From Arthrobacter globiformis (GTDB lineage Bacteria > Actinomycetota > Actinomycetes > Actinomycetales > Micrococcaceae), in NCBI RefSeq assembly GCF_030815865.1, contig NZ_JAUSXI010000001.1:3782001-3846000 (forward strand): a DNA stretch of 64,000 bases, written 5' to 3'. The stretch's first letter is position 1. Each line of letters starts with the position of its first letter. Position numbers and translations under genes: made by a program. The notes beneath the pieces were generated by a model. That model was not told the DNA's origin. It searched no databases and saw only the letters and a program-made list of their open reading frames with translations. Below are positions 44,036-52,950 of this stretch, in pieces.

Positions 44036-45547
44036 TTGTCAGAGCAGGATCCGCAGCACCCGCCGTCCGGACAAAGGCCGCCTGAACACCGCTCGCCGGC
44101 AGCCTCCCCATCCGGGCAGCTCCCACCGGACCGTTTGCCGTCTGACCAACTGCCGCAGCAGCCCGGCGCTCAGAACCCCGCCGCTCAGAACCCTGCAGCT
44201 CATAGCGCAGGCCAGCCTCACACGCCGTGGGCTCCGCCGCAGCAGCAGCAGCCTTGGGGTACACCCCCTCAATGGGGCAGCCAGCAGCCCGGACCCTACC
44301 AGCCCCATCCCTACCAACCCAGTCCCCACCAGCCCTATGGGCCGCCGCACCAGTGGGGCGCAAACCCGTATCCCACAGCGCCGAACCCCACAGGACTGAA
44401 CCCCGCCGTTCCCTTTCCGGTGTACGCGGCCCCGCCGAAGCCCGGCGTGGTTCCGCTGCGGCCGCTGATGTTCGGCGAAATCATGGACGGGGCCTTCAAA
44501 ACGATCCGGCGGAATCCCAAAGCAATGCTCGGAGCAGGCCTGGTTGCCCAGGCGTTGGGCGCAGTGATTGCCGGCGTCGTCCCGCTGGTCACGCCGGCAT
44601 CCGGTGCTTCCGCGGAGGCCTGGCTGGCGAACCTCAGCACTTCTGAGATGACCTCCCTCTTTGCGGGCGTGGCGGGCGGCTTCATTCTTTTCGGCCTGGT
44701 GACCGTGTTTATCTCCGTGGTGATGCAGGGGGCCATGGTGGTACCCGTGGCCAGGTCCATCCTCAACCGGCATACGGGCTTCCGGCAGATGTGGCTGCTG
44801 GCACGCGGCCGGGCCTGGGCGCTGGTGCGCCTGGCCGGGATCGGGGTGGCAGCCGTGCTGCTGGGCGGAGCCCTCATCGCCCTGGCCACCGTGCTGCTGG
44901 CCAATTCGATGGGTACCGGGTCGCTGGTCATCGTGCTTCCGCTGTTTCTGGCCTTTATTGCAGCCATGATCTGGGTGTCCGTCAAGCTGACCGTCGCACC
45001 TGCGGTTATCGTCGTCGAGGACGTGGGAGCGCTGGATGGCATCCGGCGTTCCTGGGCTGTCACCCGGAGGAGCTGGTGGCGGGTCTTCGGCATCGTCCTC
45101 GTGGTGTCGCTCCTCGTGGGCATCATTGGCCAGATCGTCCTCATTCCGCTAACCCTGCTCACCGGGCTGCTCGCCGCCGTGGCCGGCCCCCAGGACCCGA
45201 CCAGCCAGGCGGCCACCCTGCAGGTGGTGGGCGGTGTCGCCACGGCCATCGTGTCCGCCGCCGTCGGGGCCGTGGCGTTCGCCTTCCAGACGTCGGTCAT
45301 GGCTTTGCTCTACATGGATTTGCGGATGCGCAACGACGGACTGGATATCGCGCTGCTCCGGCTGCTGGAAACGGGCCATGACGACGGCGGCATCCCGGGC
45401 CGGGGCGTTCCCGTCTACAGCTCGGTCCGGAACAGCGCAGGTCCCTACCCGTTTGGGCCTCCTCAAACTGGCCCTTACCAACCTGGGCCTTACGGGACTT
45501 CAGCAGGCTGGCCGCCGCCCCCGGGGCCGCCGACGATGCCGGGATGA
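44036..45547 (+). CDS. Pro/Gln-rich multi-pass membrane protein (GDPD membrane-domain-like)
   Basis: The first ~125 residues are low-complexity Pro/Gln/Tyr repeats (QQPGPYQPHPYQPSPHQPYG). A ~330-residue membrane region with about six helices follows, beginning PLMFGEIMDGAFKTIRRNPK. A short Pro-rich tail ends GWPPPPGPPTMPG. The membrane part resembles the glycerophosphodiester phosphodiesterase membrane domain family often encoded ahead of actinobacterial DUF4129/MoxR operons. The function is unknown. The TTG at 44036 follows GGGGAGGAA at ideal spacing and is preferred over a GTG at 43994. Its stop overlaps the next ATG (ATGA), making it the first gene of a six-gene coupled operon. Confidence 0.72.
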   Translation: MSEQDPQHPPSGQRPPEHRSPAASPSGQLPPDRLPSDQLPQQPGAQNPAAQNPAAHSAGQPHTPWAPPQQQQPWGTPPQWGSQQPGPYQPHPYQPSPHQPYGPPHQWGANPYPTAPNPTGLNPAVPFPVYAAPPKPGVVPLRPLMFGEIMDGAFKTIRRNPKAMLGAGLVAQALGAVIAGVVPLVTPASGASAEAWLANLSTSEMTSLFAGVAGGFILFGLVTVFISVVMQGAMVVPVARSILNRHTGFRQMWLLARGRAWALVRLAGIGVAAVLLGGALIALATVLLANSMGTGSLVIVLPLFLAFIAAMIWVSVKLTVAPAVIVVEDVGALDGIRRSWAVTRRSWWRVFGIVLVVSLLVGIIGQIVLIPLTLLTGLLAAVAGPQDPTSQAATLQVVGGVATAIVSAAVGAVAFAFQTSVMALLYMDLRMRNDGLDIALLRLLETGHDDGGIPGRGVPVYSSVRNSAGPYPFGPPQTGPYQPGPYGTSAGWPPPPGPPTMPG

Positions 45548-46239
45548 GCACCGTCAGCTTCGTCCCGATCCTGCAGCACGCCACGGCACTGCTGAAGCGA
45601 ACCCTGGAACCGCCAGTGCAGCCCAACCGGGATGAAGCGCGCCGCTGGGCCGTGGAGGAGCTCTCCAAACGCGAGTACAGGGAAGCGGCACCCGGCTGGC
45701 TGGAAACCCTCTGGCAGCAGTTCCTCGACTGGCTGCAGTCCGTGACCGATGGCCATTCCCCTGCCGAAGGACCTCCGGTGGCGCCCTTCATCGGCCTTGG
45801 CATCGCCATCCTGATAGCTGTGGCCATCATCCTGGCGCGGCCACGGCTCAATGCCCGCCGCCGCGCTCGGAAGGAGATCTTCGACGTCGAAGCAGCCGAC
45901 TACCGGGAGCGCGCAAAAGCCGCAGCCGCCCGTGGCGACTGGGCGGCCGCCGTCGTCGAACAGTTCCGCGCGCTGGTGAGTTCGGCCGAGGACCGGGCCG
46001 TCTTGGACCCTCAACCTGGCCGGACAGCCGACGAGGCTGCCGGACAGCTCAGCCGCGCGTTCCCTGCGGCCAGCGACAACCTCGAGGCCGCAGCCCGCAT
46101 GTTCGACGCCGTCCGCTACGGCAGCGGGAGCGCCCTGGCAGCCGACCATGCCGCGGTGGCTGAGCTGGACTCGACCCTGGAAGGGCTCACGCCTTCCTAC
46201 GCAGACGCCGCACCCGGCGGACTGGCGGTGCCCAGGTGA
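45544..46239 (+). CDS. DUF4129-domain protein
   Basis: The 231-residue protein has an N-terminal helical segment (PNRDEARRWAVEELSKREYR), one membrane helix (APFIGLGIAILIAVAIILA, ~78-97) and a C-terminal cytosolic DUF4129 domain. That domain has RAKAAAARGDWAAAVVEQFRALV and PGRTADEAAGQLSRAFPA. DUF4129 proteins are constant companions of MoxR ATPases and DUF58 proteins; the related segment in bacterial transglutaminase-like proteins suggests a scaffold role. It is coupled by ATGA upstream and GTGA downstream. Confidence 0.82.
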   Translation: MSTVSFVPILQHATALLKRTLEPPVQPNRDEARRWAVEELSKREYREAAPGWLETLWQQFLDWLQSVTDGHSPAEGPPVAPFIGLGIAILIAVAIILARPRLNARRRARKEIFDVEAADYRERAKAAAARGDWAAAVVEQFRALVSSAEDRAVLDPQPGRTADEAAGQLSRAFPAASDNLEAAARMFDAVRYGSGSALAADHAAVAELDSTLEGLTPSYADAAPGGLAVPR

Positions 46240-47516
46240 CGCATCTCCCCGGCATGCAACCGGCCGGCAAGGAACCGGTTCGCACGGAGCCGGCTGGCAC
46301 GGAGGCCCCGCCCAGCGGCGGTATACCCGGCGGCGGCGTCGTTGTCGCTGCCCGGCGCAGGAGAACTGGCTGGCTCCGCAGGCGCCGGGCGGTAGTGCTC
46401 TTCGGCGTGGCCATGGCCGTTGCCCTTGCGGTGGTCTTCGCGCTCCAGTCGACGCAACAGGGTGACAACCAGGAGCTGTCCATCCGCAACCCCGGTCCGC
46501 AGGGTGCCAAGGCAGCAGCCCAAATCCTGGCTGCGCAAGGCGTCGCTGTTGAACAGACAGCGTCATTCGAGGAGACTCTGGCAGCGGCGCGTGCGGGCCG
46601 CAGCAGTGGGTCTGGCTCAACAGTCCTGGTCTACGACCAGCGCGCGTTCCTTGCTCCCGGCCGGCTCCGCGGGCTGCTTGCAGAGACGGACCGGCTGGTG
46701 GTGGTGTCGCCGCGCCTGGCCACACTGACCGGCCTGGGCAGCACCATCAGGCAGGCCGGGGTGGTCCCCGGCTCGGAGCAGACCCTCCAGCCGGGATGTG
46801 CCGTTGCCGATGCCCAGACCGCCGGTGACATCAGCGCTGACGGAGGCTTCCTGTACACCGGCGGCACCGTCTGCTACGGCGCCGGCGGGAGCGGGCGGGG
46901 CCTTTACGCCTCGGCAGAGAACGGAAAGCTCGTGGTCATCGGCAGCACGGCCGTGATCAGCAACCAGTTCCTGTCCGCCAACGGCAACGCCGCCCTCACG
47001 CTGCGGACCCTGGGCAGCCAGGGAGACCTCGTCTGGTACCTGCCGGGTCCCGGGGACCTCGGGGGCAGCACCGCACCGAAGACGCTCGCCGAACTTGCAC
47101 CGGCGTGGTCGGCGTTTGTGGCCCCGTGGCTCATTGTGGTGGCCCTGTTTGCCGTGCTGTGGCGCGGACGTCGCCTGGGCCCGCTGGTCTTCGAACCCCT
47201 GCCGGTGGTGGTGAAATCCGCGGAAACCGCCGAGGGCAGGGCCCGCCTGTACCACGAGGCCCACGACGTTGCCCGGGCGGCGGACACACTCCGTGCCGGC
47301 ACCATCGTCCGGCTTGCCTCGGCACTCCGGGTGGGTACCGCAGCCGGGTTTTCTGACGTGACCGGCTCTGAAGTGGCGGCCGCCGCAGGCCGGCATTTGG
47401 ACCGGAACGCCGCCGAAATACAGCAGCTCCTGCAACAGCGTCCCGCGACCGAGGCCCAGCTTGTGCGCTGGGCCCAGGACCTTGTCCGACTAGAGAAAGA
47501 GGTACAGGCCAGATGA
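46236..47516 (+). CDS. DUF4350-domain protein
   Basis: The 426-residue protein has a membrane helix at ~50-68 (VVLFGVAMAVALAVVFAL). An extracytoplasmic ThuA/GATase-like domain follows (IRNPGPQGAKAAAQILAAQG, LVVVSPRLATLTGLG), with a second helix near ~295 (VAPWLIVVALFAVLWRGRRL) and a cytosolic tail. This is the DUF4350 plan, usually found between DUF4129 and MoxR genes. Biochemical function is unknown. It starts at a GTG overlapping the previous stop and ends at an ATGA overlap with moxR. Confidence 0.82.
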   Translation: MTHLPGMQPAGKEPVRTEPAGTEAPPSGGIPGGGVVVAARRRRTGWLRRRRAVVLFGVAMAVALAVVFALQSTQQGDNQELSIRNPGPQGAKAAAQILAAQGVAVEQTASFEETLAAARAGRSSGSGSTVLVYDQRAFLAPGRLRGLLAETDRLVVVSPRLATLTGLGSTIRQAGVVPGSEQTLQPGCAVADAQTAGDISADGGFLYTGGTVCYGAGGSGRGLYASAENGKLVVIGSTAVISNQFLSANGNAALTLRTLGSQGDLVWYLPGPGDLGGSTAPKTLAELAPAWSAFVAPWLIVVALFAVLWRGRRLGPLVFEPLPVVVKSAETAEGRARLYHEAHDVARAADTLRAGTIVRLASALRVGTAAGFSDVTGSEVAAAAGRHLDRNAAEIQQLLQQRPATEAQLVRWAQDLVRLEKEVQAR

Positions 47517-48568
47517 GCCAGCAGCCAAACGGCCACCCGCACGGGACCTACGGCGACGGGACCTACGGCGTAGCGCCGGTGGGCACCATGGCCGCTCCGC
47601 ACGCCCCGGATCATGCCCCGGATCCTGTCCGGCAGGCGCTGCTTGACGTCCGGCATGAGGTGGCCAAGGCAGTGGTGGGCCAGGATTCCACGGTCACCGG
47701 CATGCTGATCGCCCTGCTGTCGCACGGACATGTGCTGCTCGAGGGCGTGCCGGGCGTGGCAAAGACACTCCTGGTCCGGGCCCTGTCCGCTGCCCTGAGT
47801 CTGGACACCAAACGCGTGCAGTTCACACCGGACCTCATGCCCGGCGACGTCACGGGGTCCTTGGTGTACGACGCCGCCAATTCGGACTTCAGTTTCCGCG
47901 AAGGCCCGGTTTTCACCAACATGCTCCTGGCCGACGAAATCAACAGGACGCCGCCCAAGACCCAGGCCTCACTGCTGGAAGCCATGGAGGAACGCCAGGT
48001 GTCCGTGGACGGCGTATCGCGCCGGCTGCCGGTGCCCTTCATCGTGGCGGCCACGCAAAACCCCGTCGAATACGAGGGCACCTACCCCCTGCCCGAGGCT
48101 CAACTGGACCGCTTCCTCCTCAAGCTGACCATGCCCCTGCCTGACCGTGCCGCCGAGATCGAAGTCGTCCGCAGGCACGCCGCCGGCTTCGATCCCCGTG
48201 ACCTCGCCGCGGCCGGCATCCGCCCGGTGGCGGGGGCCGACGAACTGGAACGGGCACGGCGGGCAGTAGCCGCCGTCGAAGTGGCGCCGGAGGTGCTGGG
48301 CTACATCGTTGACGTGGTCCGGGCCACCCGTGCGGCCCCGTCCTTCCAGCTTGGCGTCTCGCCGCGCGGCGCCACAGCACTGCTGAACACGTCGCGGGCC
48401 TGGGCCTGGCTTTCAGGCCGGAACTTTGTCACTCCGGATGACGTCAAGGCGCTGGCACAGCCGTGCCTGCGGCACCGTGTGGCGCTCCGGCCCGAAGCCC
48501 TGATGGACGGTGTCCAGGTGGACGACGTGCTGGGCAGCATCCTGGCCTCCGTGCCGGTCCCCCGCTGA
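47513..48568 (+). CDS. MoxR-family AAA+ ATPase
   Basis: The 351-residue AAA+ protein has Walker A EGVPGVAKTLLVRALS, Walker B NMLLADEINRTPPKTQASLL, the MoxR insert DLMPGDVTGSLVYD, sensor 1 VAATQNPVEYEGTYPLPEAQ and the C-terminal lid with VSPRGATALL. MoxR ATPases act as chaperones that mature or activate partner proteins, commonly together with DUF58 and von Willebrand-type proteins. The low-complexity first ~40 residues are poorly conserved. The ATG overlaps the preceding stop, and the DUF58 gene starts 4 bp after its own. Confidence 0.92.
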   Translation: MSQQPNGHPHGTYGDGTYGVAPVGTMAAPHAPDHAPDPVRQALLDVRHEVAKAVVGQDSTVTGMLIALLSHGHVLLEGVPGVAKTLLVRALSAALSLDTKRVQFTPDLMPGDVTGSLVYDAANSDFSFREGPVFTNMLLADEINRTPPKTQASLLEAMEERQVSVDGVSRRLPVPFIVAATQNPVEYEGTYPLPEAQLDRFLLKLTMPLPDRAAEIEVVRRHAAGFDPRDLAAAGIRPVAGADELERARRAVAAVEVAPEVLGYIVDVVRATRAAPSFQLGVSPRGATALLNTSRAWAWLSGRNFVTPDDVKALAQPCLRHRVALRPEALMDGVQVDDVLGSILASVPVPR

Positions 48569-48572
48569 TCCC

Positions 48573-49865
48573 GTGGCCATTTCCGGGCGGTTCGTACTCC
48601 TGGCGGCGGCCGGGCTGGCACCGGTCCTCCTCTTTCCCGGCTGGCTGACCGTGCTTGCCGTGCTCCTGGTCCTCGGTGCCCTGATCCTGCTGGACGTGTT
48701 GCTGGCTGCGGCACTGCAGCAGGTATCGGTGGAAAGGTCAGCGCCCGCCAACGTCACGCTTGGGGGCGCGGCGGACTCTGTGCTGACGGTGCATAACCGT
48801 GGCACGCGAAGGCTCAGGGCCTTGGTGCGTGACGCCTGGCAGCCTTCCGCCGGGGCGGAAAACCCGGTCCAGGCGGCAGAAGTTCCGGCCGGTGAAAGAC
48901 GCCGCCTAAGCGTCAGGCTCAGGCCCGTACGGCGGGGCGACCTCAAGGCGCGCCACATCACAGTCCGCTCCTTCGGGCCGCTCCGGCTGGCCGCCCGCCA
49001 AAAAACCGTGCACGCTCCCGGATCACTTCGGGTGCTGCCGCCTTTCAATTCCCGGCGGCACCTGCCGTCCAAACTGCGCCGGCTGCGGGAACTCGATGGC
49101 AAGGCGGCAGTGCAGATCCGCGGCGCCGGAACCGAATTCGACTCCCTGCGCGACTATGTCCGGGGCGATGACGTCCGCTCCATCGACTGGCGCGCGACCG
49201 CGAGACGCTCCGCCGTCGTCGTCCGCACCTGGCGGCCGGAGCGCGACCGCCGCGTGGTGATCATGCTGGACACATCGAGGACCGCCGCTGCGCGCGTGAA
49301 CGACGAGCCCCGGCTGGATACCGGCATCGAGGCCGCACTGCTGCTGGGTGTCCTTGCCGAACGCGGCGGTGACCGCGTCGATTTCTTCGCCTTCGACCGG
49401 AGGATGCGCGCCCGGGCCGGCACGGCGGCGGGCGGCAACCTGCTGGGGCAGCTGGTCCAGGCGGCGGCGCCGCTGCAGGCAGAACTCATCGAGCTGGACT
49501 GGGCACAGGTGCCTGCCCAGGTCCGGGCAGTTTCGGCGCACCGTTCGCTCGTGGTCCTGCTCACCTCACTGGATGGCGGCGCGCCGGAGGAAGGCCTCAT
49601 TCCGATGGCGGCGCGCCTCGCCCAGCAGCACGTAGTGGTGGTGGCGTCGGTCCGGGACCCCCTGCTTGGCGAGATGCTCCAGGACAGGACGACGGCGGCC
49701 CAGGTGTTCCGCGCGGCGGCCGCGGAACGAGCCCTGCTCGAGCGGGAAGCCGTGAGTGCCCAGCTCCGCCAACTCGGCGTCGAAGTGGTGGACGCCGAAC
49801 CTCACCAGCTGCCGCCGGCGCTGGCCGATGCCTATATCCGGCTCAAGGCGGCAGGGCGGCTGTGA
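48573..49865 (+). CDS. DUF58-domain membrane protein
   Basis: The 430-residue protein starts with two membrane helices (FVLLAAAGLAPVLLFPG; LTVLAVLLVLGALILLDVLL). A beta-rich region and the DUF58 core follow: GTEFDSLRDYVRGDDVRSID and WRATARRSAVVVRTW. A vWA-like domain has VVIMLDTSRTAA, a partly conserved MIDAS motif. DUF58 proteins are the standard partners of MoxR ATPases. The frame is open from 48510, but the GTG at 48573, just after the moxR stop, gives the correct membrane N-terminus. Confidence 0.87.
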   Translation: MAISGRFVLLAAAGLAPVLLFPGWLTVLAVLLVLGALILLDVLLAAALQQVSVERSAPANVTLGGAADSVLTVHNRGTRRLRALVRDAWQPSAGAENPVQAAEVPAGERRRLSVRLRPVRRGDLKARHITVRSFGPLRLAARQKTVHAPGSLRVLPPFNSRRHLPSKLRRLRELDGKAAVQIRGAGTEFDSLRDYVRGDDVRSIDWRATARRSAVVVRTWRPERDRRVVIMLDTSRTAAARVNDEPRLDTGIEAALLLGVLAERGGDRVDFFAFDRRMRARAGTAAGGNLLGQLVQAAAPLQAELIELDWAQVPAQVRAVSAHRSLVVLLTSLDGGAPEEGLIPMAARLAQQHVVVVASVRDPLLGEMLQDRTTAAQVFRAAAAERALLEREAVSAQLRQLGVEVVDAEPHQLPPALADAYIRLKAAGRL

Positions 49866-50632
49866 GTGTCAGCCGGAATGCAGAATCATCAGACCAGATG
49901 TCAGGAGCCGCCGTGAACGCCCCGATCTACCGCCAGGCGCTGGGCGCCGCTTTCTTCCGGCTGCAGCCGGAACTGCAGGAGTACTTTTCGCTTGCCCCGG
50001 GTTCCGGCAGCTTTGGCGTCGGCGAGGGCGTTTTCGACGTGGCGGGCTGCAGGCAGCAGTGGTTGCGGCCGATGCTTCGGCTGACCGCCGGTGAGCAGGC
50101 ATTCTTTCCGGAGTACGGCGAGGGCGTGCCGTTCCGGATCGAGAACCATGCGCATCTCGATCCTTTCGGCCGCTCCAGCCTGACCGCCCGGCGCGAGATA
50201 TTCTTCCCCGGCAGGAGAAGGATCTTCCAAGACACCACGAGTGTGGAAGCGGGCGGCGCCGATGGCCAGGCACGCCTCGTTGACTATGTGGGCCGGTACC
50301 ACCGGCTGGTCACGGACCTCAACCTCGGCGTGACGGCCGAGGGCCGGTTGCGGGGAGTCTCCGAAGTATCGCGGGTGTTCCTCGGCCCGCTCCGGTTGCC
50401 GCTGCCAGCCGCCCTTGACGCGAAAGCGTACGCGGAGCAGTGGTGGGATCCGGCCGCGGGGGAAACCGGGCGGCACAGGATCCAGGTCAAGGTGATCCAG
50501 CCGCAGCTCGGCCTCGTCCTGGTTTATGCGGGGCACTTCGACTACCGGCTGGAACCGTATCCGCCCGGATGTTCTTCGGCTGGCTTCATTCCGGCGCATG
50601 CCAGGCCGGACCGCTGGGAGAGACGAAGCTAA
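49862..50632 (+). CDS. DUF4166-domain protein
   Basis: The 256-residue soluble protein contains FFRLQPELQEYFSLAPGSGS, then GVPFRIENHAHLDPFGRSSL and LVDYVGRYHRLVTDLNLGVT, typical of DUF4166. The domain is often fused to saccharopine-dehydrogenase-like proteins, but here it stands alone. The role is unknown. The GTG at 49862 overlaps the DUF58 stop. A second GTG at 49913, with AGGAG five bases before it, may be the real start and would remove 17 residues of poor quality. It is the last gene of the MoxR operon. Confidence 0.7.
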   Translation: MSVSRNAESSDQMSGAAVNAPIYRQALGAAFFRLQPELQEYFSLAPGSGSFGVGEGVFDVAGCRQQWLRPMLRLTAGEQAFFPEYGEGVPFRIENHAHLDPFGRSSLTARREIFFPGRRRIFQDTTSVEAGGADGQARLVDYVGRYHRLVTDLNLGVTAEGRLRGVSEVSRVFLGPLRLPLPAALDAKAYAEQWWDPAAGETGRHRIQVKVIQPQLGLVLVYAGHFDYRLEPYPPGCSSAGFIPAHARPDRWERRS

Positions 50633-50663
50633 GGCAGCTCCAGCATGCTCGGCCGGGCGCTGA

Positions 50664-51704
50664 TCAACCGAGCGCCAGCTGGTTCAGGCCGTCGGCAACC
50701 TGGGTCAGGCGGGTGATGACTTCCGTCGCGGCGGCGGGTGACTGCCTTTCAAGGCCGCCCGACGGCGTGACCCGCACCGTGCCGAGCGCCGCGATCGGCA
50801 GTCCCAGCTGCTGCCACGGACGCCGGACAGATTCAACAACGTCGGATGCCTTCGGCACGCCGCCCGGCCCGTCAACCTGCAGGGCCCCTGCCCAGAGCCG
50901 CTTGCCGGCTTCGACTGCCTCCGCGAGCTGCTCCCACTGCCGGGTGGTCAGGGCCCGCAGCGGAACCGCGATGGCGTCCGCGCCGGCAGACAGGATCCTT
51001 TCGAACGGGGCCTCGATCTCCGGCACCGCAATGGCGATCTCGGCGGCGCCGGCCCCGCGAAGGGCGTCAACCACCACGCGCCAGAGCTCCGTGACCTCGT
51101 GTCCGGGGACGGAGCGCAGGGTCCGGTAGCCGCTGGAGGTGGGAATGGTGCCGGCGAGGACGGAGGCTATGTCCGGTTCGTCCAGCTGCACCACGAGCCT
51201 GGCCCCTGGAACGGCGGCGGACACTTTGGCCAAGTGCGCACCAACCCCGGCGGCGAGGGAAGCAGCGATATCGCGGCGGGCGCCATAGTCGATCAGGGCA
51301 CGCTCGCCGTTGTGCAGGTGCAGGCCGGCGGCCAGGCTCAGGGGGCCCCGCAGCTGGACCTTGAATTCATCGGCGGCGCTGTCCTCTTCGCCGGCGATAT
51401 CGGCCAGCACGTTGATGTCCGTGGACAGGGCAGACCTTGCCCGGACCAGGTCACGCCCGGGCCGGTCAACGATCCGCCAGCCGTGCGGCTGGACGTCCAC
51501 TGCCAGGTCCACCAGGAGTGAGGCGGTGCGGCCTATGGCGTCGGCACCGACGCCGCGGTCGGGAAGTTCAGCCAGAAAAGGAAGGTGCGGGCTGCCGAGC
51601 TCACCGCGGATGATGCGGGTGGCCTCCACCGGGTCCTGGCCCGGCCATGGTCCAAGGGCGGTGGCAGTTACCTGGGCCGGCAGCTGAAGGTCTAGGTCCG
51701 GCAC
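50664..51704 (-). CDS. MetE-like (cobalamin-independent methionine synthase fold) protein without zinc ligands
   Basis: The 346-residue protein has the TIM-barrel features of the MetE C-terminal domain: VTATALGPWPG, the substrate strand LVVQLDEPDIASVLAG, and TVRVTPSGGLERQ, which aligns with the NPDCGL motif of true MetE. It contains no cysteine at all, and the HxC zinc motif is replaced (IAIAVPEI). It therefore cannot bind the catalytic zinc as MetE does. Actinobacterial proteins of this kind (compare Rv3015c) are annotated as methionine synthase only by homology. Its function is open. It is the second gene after chorismate mutase (4-bp gap). Confidence 0.75.
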   Translation of the reverse strand: MPDLDLQLPAQVTATALGPWPGQDPVEATRIIRGELGSPHLPFLAELPDRGVGADAIGRTASLLVDLAVDVQPHGWRIVDRPGRDLVRARSALSTDINVLADIAGEEDSAADEFKVQLRGPLSLAAGLHLHNGERALIDYGARRDIAASLAAGVGAHLAKVSAAVPGARLVVQLDEPDIASVLAGTIPTSSGYRTLRSVPGHEVTELWRVVVDALRGAGAAEIAIAVPEIEAPFERILSAGADAIAVPLRALTTRQWEQLAEAVEAGKRLWAGALQVDGPGGVPKASDVVESVRRPWQQLGLPIAALGTVRVTPSGGLERQSPAAATEVITRLTQVADGLNQLALG

Positions 51705-51707
51705 GGC

Positions 51708-52130
51708 TTAGGCAGTAATCGGCGCGGAGGGGCTGGCCGACCCGTTGGCCGTTCCGCCGCCGGCGTTGTGGTCCTCTGCGATCGCCTCGTGGTGCCGGAT
51801 CACCTCGCCGATGATGAAGTTCAGGAACTTTTCCGCAAACGCCGGGTCCAGCTGCGCGTCCTCGGCGAGGCGGCGGAGCCGAGCGATCTGGGCAGTTTCA
51901 CGGCTGGGGTCCCCCGCAGGGAGGCGGTGGGCAGCCTTGAGGAATCCCACCTTCTGCGTAGCCTTGAACCGCTCCGCTAGAAGGTAGACGAGGGTTGCAT
52001 CGATGTTGTCGATACTTGACCGGATTGATAGCAGCTCCGCCATCACCGCAGGATCCACATGCCCGGCCAGAGAGCTGGCGGCAGGATTGTATGAGTCGGT
52101 GTCAGGCAGATCATGGTTCAGCTCGGTCAT
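51708..52130 (-). CDS. Chorismate mutase, AroQ class
   Basis: The 140-residue all-helical protein has the AroQ core from ~33 to ~115. It reads RSSIDNIDATLVYLLAERFK, then ATQKVGFLKAAHRLPAGDPS and LNFIIGEVIRHHEAIAE. The Arg, Lys and Glu/Gln residues that bind the chorismate carboxylates are present (R37, R54, K59-K65 region). It converts chorismate to prephenate for Phe/Tyr synthesis in the cytosol. The N-terminal ~30 and C-terminal ~20 residues are low complexity. It is followed by the MetE-like gene, probably in the same transcript. Confidence 0.87.
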   Translation of the reverse strand: MTELNHDLPDTDSYNPAASSLAGHVDPAVMAELLSIRSSIDNIDATLVYLLAERFKATQKVGFLKAAHRLPAGDPSRETAQIARLRRLAEDAQLDPAFAEKFLNFIIGEVIRHHEAIAEDHNAGGGTANGSASPSAPITA

Positions 52131-52225
52131 GGTTCCAGTCTATGGGCACCGCAGGACTCTCTGCCCGTGTTAAGGATGCTGGCAGAGAATGAAGTGTTCG
52201 CGCATATTGATGAGGGAGGATGCAC

Positions 52226-52882
52226 ATGAGGATCGCAGTTCTTGGTACCGGTGTGGCGGGCAGAACCCTGGCGGGAAAACTCGTGGAGTCGGGGCACGAC
52301 GTCGTTCTCGGGTCTCGGACCGCCACCAACGAGGCCGCCGTGGGGTGGGCAGCGGCGGCGGGGCCGCGAGCCAAAGCCGCGACGTTCTTCGACGCCGCGG
52401 CGGAGGCCGAGGTGGTCATCAACGCGACTCCCGGCGCGGTTTCGCTGGACGTGCTGGCTGCGGCCAGCACGAAGAACCTCGCCGGCAAGGTGCTGATCGA
52501 TGTGGCCAACCCGCTGGACCATTCGGCTGGCTTCCCGCCGTCGCTCTCCATCTCGAACACCGACAGCCTCGCGGAAACCATCCAAAGGGCGTTTCCCACG
52601 GCCCGCGTGGTGAAGGCCCTGAACACCATGCGCGCCGACGTCATGGTGGCGCCGGACCGGCTGGCAGGTGGGGATCACGACGTGTTCATGGCCGGGGACG
52701 ACGCAGAGGCCAAGGAAGTGGTGGCCGGACTCCTGCTGGACTTTGGGTGGCGGACCGAACACATCAGGGACCTGGGCCCGCTCGAGGCGGCACGGGGCAT
52801 GGAGATGTGGCTGCCGCTGTGGCTGCGGATTTTCCTCAAGCAGGGGGACAGCGTATTCAACATCAAGGTGGTTTCTGACTAG
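52226..52882 (+). CDS. NADPH:F420 reductase-like dinucleotide-binding protein
   Basis: The 218-residue protein is a single Rossmann domain beginning MRIAVLGTGVAGRTLAGKLV. The NADP-preferring loop LGSRT, INATPGAVSLDVL and VKALNTMRADVMVAP follow, matching the F420-dependent NADP oxidoreductase N-terminal family. Many members do not use F420 and have no assigned substrate. ATG 52226 lies six bases after GGGAGGA; an ATG at 52220 would be too close to it. It stands alone on the plus strand, followed by a strong terminator. Confidence 0.82.
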   Translation: MRIAVLGTGVAGRTLAGKLVESGHDVVLGSRTATNEAAVGWAAAAGPRAKAATFFDAAAEAEVVINATPGAVSLDVLAAASTKNLAGKVLIDVANPLDHSAGFPPSLSISNTDSLAETIQRAFPTARVVKALNTMRADVMVAPDRLAGGDHDVFMAGDDAEAKEVVAGLLLDFGWRTEHIRDLGPLEAARGMEMWLPLWLRIFLKQGDSVFNIKVVSD

Positions 52883-52890
52883 AACAGCGA

Positions 52891-52934
52891 AAACTGGCGT
52901 CCCCGCCCTCTGCGGAGGGCGGGGACGCCAGTTT
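52891..52934. terminator. Strong bidirectional terminator
   Basis: A perfect 20-bp stem (52891-52910 with 52915-52934, loop TGCG) with AAA and TTT at its ends lies 9 bp past the reductase-like gene stop. It is 17 bp from the stop of the convergent peptide-ABC operon. It should act on both strands. Confidence 0.9.
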
Positions 52935-52950
52935 GCCGTGCCATTTGTGC

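Noticed and set aside
44036..44410. Pro/Gln/Tyr-rich repeats as a DNA repeat element
   Set aside because: The repetition is in the encoded low-complexity protein segment, not a separate repeat family.
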